Source of the DNA: Tubulanus polymorphus
Lineage: Eukaryota; Nemertea; Palaeonemertea; Tubulaniformes; Tubulanidae
Assembly: GCF_964204645.1 (NCBI RefSeq)
Contig: NC_134029.1
Span: 19,982,450-20,046,449, forward strand
Reading direction: 5' to 3'
Length of the DNA: 64,000 nucleotides
Shown here: positions 21,211-31,597 of the stretch, in pieces
How the letters are laid out: each line of letters opens with the position of its first letter
How positions within the stretch are numbered: the first letter of the stretch is position 1
Position numbers and translations under genes: made by a program
The notes under the pieces: generated by a model
What the model was told of the DNA's origin: nothing
What the model saw: the letters and a program-made list of their open reading frames with translations, nothing else
The model's database searches: none

Positions 21211-22685
21211 TTTATACAACGGAAGAATTCTTGAAGATTACATTAATTGACCATCTCATAAGAAGTTTAACAGTTGTGTCAGTGTGTCAACGAGTTTACG
21301 TCCTCTGAAGGTCATATTCATCACTGGTCATCCTTGTCTGATAAACAAAAGCACTTAAATGACCCGGCGATTTATCGTCGTACAGCCGCTACGGGCGTAT
21401 TTATACCTTATCGCAATCAGCGATCTCTCGACCCTGACGACGATGAAATTATGTAGATACGTGTGCCCGTTATGACTTTCTAAGTCCCCGGAAGGTCTCT
21501 ACGCGTCGAGGAAACTCGTGTACAAAGAATATCAGCAGATATAATCAGCGCCCGTGAAAGAATTTTTCGCTACGAGTGTTCTTATCGTCGGAGATGGTAT
21601 TCAGCCGACCGCACACGAGGTTCGTTTGATGTCCTATTGTCCGTGTAAGTATGAGTAACAAATATCGGAATTACCCCCCCCCTCAGAGCAGCGAGATGTA
21701 TAGATAAATAAATGAGATCTCGTCCTATTTTTAGATAGTAGAAAATCGAGAGGGAAAACTCTACTGAGCTGAGTTAAAACTGTCAGTAATATTGAAATAT
21801 TATTTTTCAAATCTCAACCAAAATGTCTATAAGTTGCAGCAATCAACCTCGTTTTAATAGATCATCACTTGCTTCCTTATCTTATCTTAGCTTATTTTAA
21901 AACTATTTTTGCTGCTTGTGGGTTCAGTTCTAAATGGCTTTTATTTTCTCTTGTGATGTAAAGCGCAGAGATTTTTTCTTTTTTTCGAATAGATTATCAT
22001 TATTATCACCAATAGCAAACCATGTCCTGTAGGAAAGATGTTGGCATTTATAGATGTCTTATGATTCTATATAGCTTAACATGCCCGATTTTTCGTGAAA
22101 ATATCCTGCCCGATTTTCATTAAAAAATTCACCGGCTTTAAGATGAGAAACATCTGTGACGAACATTTGAAATAGTTCGCGTATTTTTTGATTCAACTAA
22201 AAATCAAATTCATTTCAATATTTCGGGATTGAATATTAACGAACAATATGTCATCGGACTACCGCTGTGATGGAATAAATAGTAATCCGCCTTTTTTTTA
22301 CAAAACGCGCCTCAAAAAACGTTGAGGAAATTTGCAACCATCTGCGTCAATAAACAGATTTTACTATTTAATTAAAAATATCAAACAAAACATGTGCATA
22401 ATTATATTTCTGATGACATAAAATCCGAACGTTTTGTAATTGGAGAATAAACTCGGAGCAGAATTCGTAAAAATAACGCGCGAGCATATGTATCAAATTG
22501 TTTAATTCAATTTTTGTACGTCGCTGAAACTAGAGGTCATTCCGTGCATTGTGACTGACTGACTGTTCGTGGTTATCATGCAAGGCGCATCAACATGAAA
22601 ATATTCATCAGCGCATCGCATGGATCTGCATGTCCCGAGTTCTAATTTTCCCCCGCGAAACAAATCGTTTATGATTTCTTAATAA

Positions 22686-22909
22686 TTCGAAAGCGCTCGA
22701 AGAGAAGCCAAGAGATCGTTTTACGACGGTTCGTCGTCGGCGAGAATAAAACATATCGGGCTGCGGCGGCGCGCGATGAAATCTGTTTACTTATTGCGCG
22801 AATTAATGAAGATTTATTCGGCGGTAATGGACGACGAACGTTATATCAGCGAAACTCCGCACTTCATAAAACCGCTTTCTTATCTGGTAATAATGAGTTT
22901 CAGGTAGCC
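22686..22909 (+). other. Short open frame of unknown status in CpG-rich DNA
   Basis: An open frame of about 74 codons with an internal ATG at 22776, giving a 44-residue peptide that begins MKSVYLLRELMKIYSAVMDD. It stops at TAG directly after a CAG/GTAG motif. It lies in CpG-rich DNA (22680-23060) that does not resemble the repeats around it. I do not recognise the product. It may be chance in GC-rich sequence, an exon of another gene, or a conserved non-coding element. Confidence 0.15.
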
Positions 22910-23170
22910 GAGCCGGTATTGTTTATTGTACTCACTTCGCGCGGTGCGTTGTATTCGAAAGCGAATGTTTTTAACGCGCGGTGAAACTTCCATCATTCGG
23001 CAATAAAGCGTCGTTTTTAATCGCTTTCATTAAACTGTTTTGAGTTCATTCGGAGACATTTCAGATCTCCCGCCGGGATAGAAGTAACGGGCCAAAGGTA
23101 TTCGAGTGTACCCTACCGGCAAATGAAAAATATCTTCATATAAGAAAATGAATCTAACAGGTTGTTACTC

Positions 23171-23420
23171 AGGGACCGATCCAGGAATTTTGTTGAGGGT
23201 TCATGTATATTCAAATGTCTGAAAATGTTTAGAATTTTGCTTTCTGAGATGCATTGTAAGGTTGATGTGGCTATAATTAGCTGAAGTTTCTACCATGGGA
23301 CCCTTGGCTTGTACAATAAGCACATTTTTTCACCCTCTCACCCAAGAAAGGAAGATCCACATTTTTTCTGTAGGACTTTAGAAGGGTTCACCGGCAACTA
23401 GTTAAAAACCCCTGGATCAG
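23171..23420. mobile_element. MITE-like element with CAGGGACCGATCCAGG / CCTGGATC ends
   Basis: The left end CAGGGACCGATCCAGGAATT is imperfectly inverted at the right as AAAACCCCTGGATCAGG. About 250 bp, non-coding. The CAGGG terminus and the GGATCC-like word link it loosely to the fragment at 8385-8626; hAT-like by its ends only. Confidence 0.5.
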
Positions 23421-25886
23421 GAAGTTCTTAAACGAATCCGAAATGATTTAATGTCAACAAATGACCGATAAGCCGTCTTAATATATTTACGACAAGTCAA
23501 TAAGTTAGCATGTATGCGATATATTTATGGTACTAAAATGTCATGACGCAGGAAAACATGATCTCATCAAGAAACTAATAATAACAGAATCCAATAACTA
23601 TGTATCCAAGCGATTAATTAGTTCGGAGATACGCCGGAAAATAGCTTTTTATTACAGAATTACGCTTCACAAAGGACTTCAGACGATGCTTCGATAAAGC
23701 GAAAGGTCCAGGTACGTTCGGGGCATCCGTTGGAAATTGGATATCTCGCGTGCGAGATCGGTAATCGCGCGAAAAAATGCGATTAAAAACATCTAAACAA
23801 CATCACAAACCAGTTTTGTGATTAGAAAATACAGAATCAATAGGTTGTCAAGGTTTATCTTTATGGCCAGTGGCGATTACGTAGCTGCGCTACAGCACTA
23901 GCGCAATGAGCTTACCGAAGCCAGACACTACTGCACTGATTAACCTCAGAACGAAATGAAAGTGCGCGCCAATAAGTGACATGAACAATGCAACGCCGAA
24001 GCCATAACGCAACATGTTTCATCGCCGCGCGCGCTTAAGGAATTCGTAAATCGAAGGACCGAGTAATTATCGGTTTATATTACTAAAACCGGGGTTCTAA
24101 GCGCGTAGGTCTACCAGATGTCATCTAGTAGTCAATGGTTTTTAGTTTGATTACACGGAGAATCCTCAATTAGACGCATGAAATACTTTGATTAGAAGAG
24201 ACCGAGCATCTAATCGTAAAACTTACCACCGTAATGACTCCACAATCGTATGGTACACTAAACAGCATATTATTGCCCAGTGAAAAATTTGATACAATGC
24301 AATTTTAATGCCAAAGTTTCGAGCGTTGTCTACAGTAAATTTTGTAATTAATTACATTATCCTTTTATGTTGTAAAAATGAATATGTATGCAGAGAATTT
24401 TCGTTTCAACAATAACCCATTTAAGCTGAACTCATTACAATTCGAGGCCAGTTTAAACTTTATCCATTAACCTGAACTTAGTTGACTTAGTTTTAACTAA
24501 GTACATTATATATCGGTAAACAGTTTTTAATCATACCTACAGATGGCAACACATATCAGGGCAAGGTCAAACTAGCTGAGTTTTATCTAATCATGAATTT
24601 TATTATATTTCGAATAATAATTTTCACATAAATGCAATATTCATTAAAAAAAAACTTAATATCCAATTCTATGCTACGTATCTACGTCCATTTTGCTTAC
24701 GTGCTGTTGGCGTTTGTAAAGGGCCACACTCCTCTGAAATCGGACAAAAACAGAACACTTTTTCAGCGATATTGCTTTTTCCACTAAGCGAGAAAATCAC
24801 AATAAAAAGCAATGGACCTGGGGAGAAATTTCATCTACCGGTATTCCTAATATCAAAATATCCTGTCTGTCACACCTACTCTCCGTGCGACTTTCGGGCC
24901 TTAATTTCGTTAATACTCGATTGATCTGTGAATTCTTTCTATCAATTTGTCCAGTAAGGAATTTGCATTCAGTAGGTAAAATAAATCGTTCCCCTGTTTC
25001 GTTCCCGGACGGAGTGCTGGGTTGGTAAGGGACATCACATAAGTATAAATCAACTCGATTTAATCGCTAACTCAGAGGGAAATCATCCCTACTTCAAGAT
25101 AAAGATCCTGATTATTTTCCCCCCATTCAAAACGGGGCAAGGACATTTCAGGGCTGATTCATCATTAACATAGAGGTACCCCCGGGTATTGAGAAGTATC
25201 TCACCTCAAATACTGTTAGTACATGTTCGCATACAGCCCCGAGATCGGTTAATCCTTGTTTGAGAGCTTCAACAGCTGGAACTTCTATAACATACAATGA
25301 AATACAAAACTACTCTCAAATAGTAGATGTAGCCAGAGGAAACGCAAAGCTACACCCGTCAATCAATACAGGGCGGAGGGGCCTACCTTTTGTTTGAATT
25401 CTGAAGTTTATTTTACTCTCGGAGGGATGAGGTACGCTATATCCACAAAACTCAACCTCGGGACTGAAAAGAATCAAATGACAATAATTACAAAATGGAT
25501 CGTCGTTAGAACGCTGTGGAATCATGTACCGGTTTACGGTTGAACCAGTTTAAAGCGTTTAATCTTGAAAACTGAAATGAATTTATACTCACTTTTTCAT
25601 AGTTATATAACGTAACGAATTTCCTAATGTGTGATCTTCATTATGCAAAATGAACGTACGGCAAGTTTCATCTTCCGGGATCTCGCTTTCAACCTGTAAT
25701 AGATCAATTAACGCATTATTCTTACGATGTCCAGAGTTCAGGCGTGAGAATAGTTAGGATAAACCACAGGGATGATGGACTAGTACAAGTCTACCTGGCC
25801 TATGGAGTGGATCGGCCCTCCTCTGCCCCCGGCGAGTCTGCACCAAAGGCCTATCGTATCACTATCGTAGTAGTTTTTGCGACTCA

Positions 25887-27196
25887 GTGAGAACCACAGG
25901 GACTTGTCACAATTGATAGTGAATGAATAAAACCAATATCAATGACCAGGTCCACTATCCCTGTATAATATAAAAAACAAGGGTGGCAACAAATTTTCAA
26001 TCTGACAATGACTTCTCCACTTCAATCGACTGTAATTCCAAAAATTCTCAACCGATTCACATGAAATAAGCTTTAATACAACCTAGAAGACTTTCTGCTT
26101 CCAACGAGCCTTTAACCACCACTCTAGGACAATTATCTCACAACGAAATCACCGTTTTTTGACGAGAGATAGCTCAAATTGGAGGTGTACCGATTCTATG
26201 GTGGACAGCAAAATGGTCGTATTTTTCACTTCAAACGATGATTTCTATGTGAAATCTTAGAGATAACCCCAACAAACCATACATTTTTTAAATTTACGCG
26301 GTCATACCTGTACGCTTATCTCATTTATTTGTATAATCCACGCGATGGGTGAGCTCGCAAGCTCAAAATCGAACAAATATACGAAAAAGTCACCTCGCAC
26401 TATCGCGCTGGCGGCCATTAATCACGTGACGTGCAGGTTCGGGCTATGTTAATAAAACCGCGACAAGTCTACGTCTGTAGACTTGAAAAAAGGAAATGTT
26501 TGCTAATAATACCACCCCTCAGACGAATGTTGCACTATATTTTCATAATACGGATATTTTATTAATTAACAGAACTTTTGATAAATTTTGTAATGTTTTT
26601 CGAAATCTCTAAGCCAATCAATGCGCGTGAAATATTTAGCCCGTTACTACGATATCACGTGATTAATGGCCGCCCAGTTGATGACAAGTTGAACGCCGTG
26701 TTCGTCCTCATTTTCGATTTTGAGCTTGTGAGCTCACCCATCGCGTGGATTATACAAATAAATGAGATAAGCGTACAGGTATGACCGCGTAGTTTTAAAA
26801 AATGTATGGTTTGTTGGGGTTTTCTCTAAGATTTCACATAGAAATCATCTTTTGAATTGAAAAAAACGACCATTTTGCTGTCCACCATAGAATCGGTACA
26901 CCTCCATTTTGAGCTATCTCTCGTCAAAAAAAGGTGATTTCGTTGTGAGATAATTGTCGGAGAGTGGTGGTTGTAGGCTCGTTCGAAGCAGAAAGTCTTC
27001 TAGGTTGTATTAAAGCTTATTTCATGTGAATCGGTTGAGAATTTTTGGAATTACAGTCGATTGAAGTGGATAAGTCATTGTCAGATTGAAAATTTGTTGC
27101 CACCCTTGTTATTTTATTATACAGTTGCAGGGATACTGGTACCCCCATCATTGGTCTCATCCATTATCAGTCGTGACAAGTCCCTGTGGTGAGAAC
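25887..27196. mobile_element. 1.3-kb foldback DNA transposon with 8-bp target duplication
   Basis: The element spans 25895-27188, flanked by a perfect direct repeat GTGAGAAC (25887-25894 and 27189-27196). Ends are CACAGGGACTTGTCAC and GTGACAAGTCCCTGTG. The inverted similarity runs over 500 bp inward: about 25895-26430 against 26654-27188, with paired blocks such as CCATTAATCACGTGA / TCACGTGATTAATGG and AAGGGTGGCAAC / GTTGCCACCCTT. The spacer of about 220 bp carries a small hairpin (CAAGTCTAC-gtct-GTAGACTTG). No transposase is encoded, so it is non-autonomous. An 8-bp duplication suits the hAT superfamily or P-like elements. A short relative lies at 39330-39706. Confidence 0.85.
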
Positions 27197-27575
27197 AAAG
27201 CTATAATTTTGTATTCAATATGGAAATAAGCACAATAATGAACAAATCCCAAATCAAATAATCTAACTCATAATACAGATATCGGAACTGGATCTTGGGC
27301 CTGGTAGTAATATCAATATAGTTCATTTGGATTCGACTTTACTCGAACGCTTCCATCGTTTCTTGACTTACGAAATGTGTACCGATACAAACAATGTCAA
27401 TGCAAACTTTACAGACAGGATGATTGAAATTCATTTATTTACCACTTCTAACAGGGTCTTTTTCTTTTCTTGCGTCATTTCGAGGATTTTGTTGGGATTT
27501 CGTTGAGAGATTTTAGTATTGGATTTATCCAATCTCAATACTTGAATCAATACTTCCGGGTTTGAATCGGAACCA
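27197..27575. other. Interval between foldback element and LINE 3' tail
   Basis: AT-rich DNA with no recognisable gene. Nothing further could be assigned. Confidence 0.5.
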
Positions 27576-27851
27576 GTCTCTCACCTTGAACTTGAACTTG
27601 AACTTGAACTTTAATTTTATTGCTCCATATAATACACAAGTTACATAGGAAATGACAAGCAATAAAATATTAACATCAAGACACAGGGAAAACAGTACAA
27701 GAGTGGACATACATTTAAAATCGCTTTTATAATGGATAACATAGGAATAGAGAATATTTACAAATAAAATATGTTAAACGTAAAACAAAATATAATATTA
27801 CAGCAAGGAAACTAGGTGGCGATACAATCAAGTGAATATAATATAAAAGAA

Positions 27852-30800
27852 TCAAAGTGTTGAACGGAGGGCAAATAAAGAGTTAACTAGGTTACACATA
27901 AGGCTGGCAATTTCATAGTCTCCGTTGTTATAGGACATCAAAAATAGGAATTTATCGAAAACACAAAAAGACTCAAACTCTGTGAAACATACAAGTGAGG
28001 ATAAAATGGAGACTCTGGCAGGATGAAGCGAGGGACACTCGAGTAAAAAGTGGGATTCGTCCTCAACGACTTTATTTACAGTACAGTAGAGGCAAAATCT
28101 CTCATTGGCTGGTAAAAATGGACGACAGTGACGCCCCGTCTCGATTCTAAGCCGATGGGAACCGAGACGCAGTTTGGAAAATTCGCGTCTTTTAAGGAAA
28201 GAGTTCGAAATAATATATTTTTCTAGTTCAAAGCGTTTTTTAAAAAGTTTATAAGTCCTTAATTTGGGGTTGGAATTACTGTCGTTTATTTGAAATAGCC
28301 ACGAAGAAGAATAAAAGAGATACATTTTAGACTGGAGCAGCTTGATAATTTTATTGGGGTGGTTGGAGCCATGATTAGACCAAACACCATGAAGATCAAA
28401 TGATTTTAGTATTGAAAAAATTCCAGAACACCAATTTGGGAGTGTGTCCATACTTTGCACACAGTCCAGATAGGATTTATACACTAATGAGGCGGGATTC
28501 AATTTACAAAGACGAAACCAAAATTTAACCATCAGGGGAATAAATGATATAAGCAAGGGGTACTGGCCTAAGTCGCCGCGAACAGCCGCATTAACGGACC
28601 TTTTGTTGACACCAAGTAAGTATTTGCCAAAGTTCAGATAAAGCTTTTCGCAGGGCAGAGAGTTACAGGTGTTATAAAAATTAGAAGGTTCCAGCTTGGA
28701 AACAAAGAAGGAACACCAGACCTCAGTACAATAACCGATAATGGGACGGATAAGGCTGTTAAAGAGAAAATATGCAGTAGAGACACAATCCCTGATATTA
28801 ATAGTTTTTAATTTAAATAGGGCCTTAGAAGCACGTTCAAGCAGGAGGTCACATGCATTATTAAATTTACCAGAAGGAGTGAACGTGATACCTAGATAGC
28901 AATAGCTGTTGACAATTTCAATTGGAGAGCCTGAATAGAAGAAAGAAAGTTTGCTGATGATCCGACCCCCCTTATTGAATATAATTATTTTAGTTTTGGC
29001 AAGGTTAACAGATAGACCCCACATATTACAATAAAGGGCCAGTTTATTAAGGGCACACTGTAAACCAGAGTGGGATTTGCTAATAATGACAAGGTCGTCG
29101 GCATAAAGTAAGCAGTTTATATCTACATCATGTAAGGAAACCGGGTCACATTCGTCAAAGATAAGGGGAAGATCACTTATAAATAAATTAAACAGGATAG
29201 GACTTAGTACACAACCTTGTTTGACACCAACATTGGAACCGATGACAGAGCTAAAATCACCGTTGCTTTTTACTACATATTTCACATCAGAATAAATATT
29301 TTCAATAACAGATAGAAATTTACCACCTATGCCCAGTTGAGACAATTTAGATAGAAGGGCAGTACGTTGGATGGAGTCAAAAGCAGACCGGAAGTCGACA
29401 AAGCAGCAGTAGAGTTTTTGTTTAGAGAGTTTTTTGATATATTTGTCAATGATTGTTTTAAGGGTTAATATGTGGTCGGCAGTGCGCATACCTTTCTGGA
29501 AACCAATTTGGCACTGAGGGATGAGATGGTTGGTAAGTGAAAAGTCATAAAGGCGTTGATGGAGAACACTACAAAAAAGTTTACATAGATTGCTACTGAC
29601 AGCAATACCCCGATAATTAGAACAAAGATTTCTGTCCCCCTTTTTGAAAACAGGGTGAAGGATATTACAGCGCCAGGGGTCAGGAAAAACACTGGTCGAC
29701 AGAATTTGGTTAAAGATTTTATGGAGTACAGGGAGCAATAGGCTATGGCCAGCCTTAATCATTTCGTTACATATATTATCAGTGCCATGGGCTTTGCCAC
29801 ACCTGAGTTTTGAGATAGCAGAGGAGATTTCATTGAAGGAAATCTCGTGGTTCAGGGGCGACGTAGAATGATTATGGCAGGCTAGTATGGATTCAATTCT
29901 ATTTTCGGAGAGAGGATGAATGTTGCCAAGAGAGGTATTAAGGAGACTAGTGAAGTGACTTGACCACTGGGCTAAACTTATATTAGACTTAAACGAGGGT
30001 TTGTCAATGTTTCTTAGGTTATCAAATAAATTCCAGTATTCTCTGGGGTCTTTGGAACGGAGTAGCTCCATCTGAGAGAGAATGAGGTTTTTATAAGACG
30101 ACTTTTTGCGATTTAGGAGGGTTTTATACTTCTTCTTCAACAAACGGAATCTACAGAGCAAACGGTGGTCATAAGGGTGTTTACGAAGACAAGGAGCAAG
30201 GGACAGGATCTCTTTCTTGAGAGCGGAGCATTCAGAGTCAAACCATTTGTTAGAACGACTAGTGAGGTGTGGAGGTCTCGCTTTAGCTTGGTTAGGACGT
30301 TTACGCTTAATGCCAGCTTTCAGACAGGCTTTATCAAAAATAGAACAGAGATCGGTGACATTATTATTGACGTCAGCTTGACTGTTGGTTAGAGATGAGA
30401 TGTCCTTCGAAACGTCATGGGAAGCGAGCGCAGCCATGAATTTCGTATCGTCACCACGGTTCCAAATAACCTTCACAGACGAATTTTGATGCGAGTCAGT
30501 AGAGGAGGGAACCGAACGCTCGACACTAAAACGCGCAGAGATAACAGTGGATAGTACACAATGGATGGAGTATAGGTTGGGGGAGTCCACGTGAAACAGG
30601 TCAATGATTGGCAACATATCAACCGAGCAGATAGAGTAATCGATGACACTGGGAGAACCAGAGTGGCTGTAACAGGTGAAGGAGCCTAAGGTATCACCCA
30701 GGCAACGGCCATTTAATATACGGAGGCTAGAGTTTTTACACAGATTAAGCAGATTTTTACCATGGGCATCAATAGGGTGGTTGTCCGAATTGTATCTACG

Positions 30801-31454
30801 CAAAACCTGATCAGCTAGCGGGTCAATGTAGTCAGAGATATCAGTGTTGTTAGGGATATCACTACAGTAGTCAGGGTAGGTAGCCGTTTTGGCATTAAAA
30901 TCGCCTAAGAGGAGACAATGACCCTTGGCCGAATAAAATGCTAGATCACTTTCTAAGAGATCAAAAATATCGTCACCCAGTTTAGAAGCCGTGGAAGAAA
31001 GGGGGCTTATGTAGACCACAGCTAAAAAGATATCATATTCTAGATTGAAAAAGGATTTACAGAGCCGAACCCATAACAGTTCACTCGAAGTGACGGGGAG
31101 GACCTTGACCCCTTCCTTAATCTCGTCTTTGATAAGAATAGCAGTACCACCATAATTGCGGGAGGCGTTTTTACTTCGCGGACGGATGTTTTGGAAAATT
31201 TTGTAGCCCTCAAAGTCTAGAATATCATCTTTTGAACAGTGTGTCTCCACAAGCCCAAAAATATCGTATTTACAGATAATACTTTGAATATCAACATTTG
31301 ATAGTTTACATGTGCGATGGCCAGCAATTCTGCTGTGGAGGCCATCAACATTCCAAAAACCACAACTAATTCTGCTAAGAAATTTCGAGGGTGACATGAA
31401 TAAATGAGACCAAATAAGAGGAGGAAAATCCGAGAACACACCAATTATACACAA
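27852..31454 (-). CDS. LINE ORF2: APE endonuclease and reverse transcriptase
   Basis: 1200 residues. The N-terminal part (about 25-310) is an apurinic-endonuclease-like domain: early FWNVDG, the acidic VETHCS, GDFNAK at 184-189 with its Asp and Asn, SVIDYSI, and a final SIH at 296-298 where the family normally has SDH. The reverse transcriptase follows (about 540-880) with FVDFRSAFD (motif A), GVKQGCVLSPILFN (motif B), YADD at 784-787 (motif C) and the YLG motif downstream. The C-terminus has a zinc-knuckle-like CLYC..ESHFLLEC. The protein nicks target DNA and copies element RNA by target-primed reverse transcription. Odd: loss of the Asp in SDH, while other endonuclease and RT residues look intact. 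Confidence 0.95.
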   Translation of the reverse strand: MCIIGVFSDFPPLIWSHLFMSPSKFLSRISCGFWNVDGLHSRIAGHRTCKLSNVDIQSIICKYDIFGLVETHCSKDDILDFEGYKIFQNIRPRSKNASRNYGGTAILIKDEIKEGVKVLPVTSSELLWVRLCKSFFNLEYDIFLAVVYISPLSSTASKLGDDIFDLLESDLAFYSAKGHCLLLGDFNAKTATYPDYCSDIPNNTDISDYIDPLADQVLRRYNSDNHPIDAHGKNLLNLCKNSSLRILNGRCLGDTLGSFTCYSHSGSPSVIDYSICSVDMLPIIDLFHVDSPNLYSIHCVLSTVISARFSVERSVPSSTDSHQNSSVKVIWNRGDDTKFMAALASHDVSKDISSLTNSQADVNNNVTDLCSIFDKACLKAGIKRKRPNQAKARPPHLTSRSNKWFDSECSALKKEILSLAPCLRKHPYDHRLLCRFRLLKKKYKTLLNRKKSSYKNLILSQMELLRSKDPREYWNLFDNLRNIDKPSFKSNISLAQWSSHFTSLLNTSLGNIHPLSENRIESILACHNHSTSPLNHEISFNEISSAISKLRCGKAHGTDNICNEMIKAGHSLLLPVLHKIFNQILSTSVFPDPWRCNILHPVFKKGDRNLCSNYRGIAVSSNLCKLFCSVLHQRLYDFSLTNHLIPQCQIGFQKGMRTADHILTLKTIIDKYIKKLSKQKLYCCFVDFRSAFDSIQRTALLSKLSQLGIGGKFLSVIENIYSDVKYVVKSNGDFSSVIGSNVGVKQGCVLSPILFNLFISDLPLIFDECDPVSLHDVDINCLLYADDLVIISKSHSGLQCALNKLALYCNMWGLSVNLAKTKIIIFNKGGRIISKLSFFYSGSPIEIVNSYCYLGITFTPSGKFNNACDLLLERASKALFKLKTINIRDCVSTAYFLFNSLIRPIIGYCTEVWCSFFVSKLEPSNFYNTCNSLPCEKLYLNFGKYLLGVNKRSVNAAVRGDLGQYPLLISFIPLMVKFWFRLCKLNPASLVYKSYLDCVQSMDTLPNWCSGIFSILKSFDLHGVWSNHGSNHPNKIIKLLQSKMYLFYSSSWLFQINDSNSNPKLRTYKLFKKRFELEKYIISNSFLKRREFSKLRLGSHRLRIETGRHCRPFLPANERFCLYCTVNKVVEDESHFLLECPSLHPARVSILSSLVCFTEFESFCVFDKFLFLMSYNNGDYEIASLMCNLVNSLFALRSTL

Positions 31455-31597
31455 AAGCTAGAATAGGATAAAAGCACACAATATCAATAGAACAGATAAA
31501 ATAACGCGAAAGGATATACAAACTAGTAATGAGTAACAGGATTTAAGTAACTGAAAATAAGTTGAATACTACACGTAGGGAGCACCACGAAAAGAGC

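Larger units (their letters stand above)
12418..25886. other. Gene-poor interval between the Bax-like gene and the foldback element
   Basis: The first few hundred bases are presumably the Bax-like 3'UTR; AATAAA-like words occur near 13525. The rest holds no protein family I recognise. It contains decayed inverted-repeat elements (14408-14762, 15367-15561, 16254-16463, 16900-17050, 18288-18645, 20372-20492, 21045-21210, 23171-23420), a 45-bp tandem duplication with a G run (17399-17477) and CpG-rich unique DNA at about 22680-23060. Stretches not listed look like ordinary AT-rich non-coding DNA. Confidence 0.5.
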
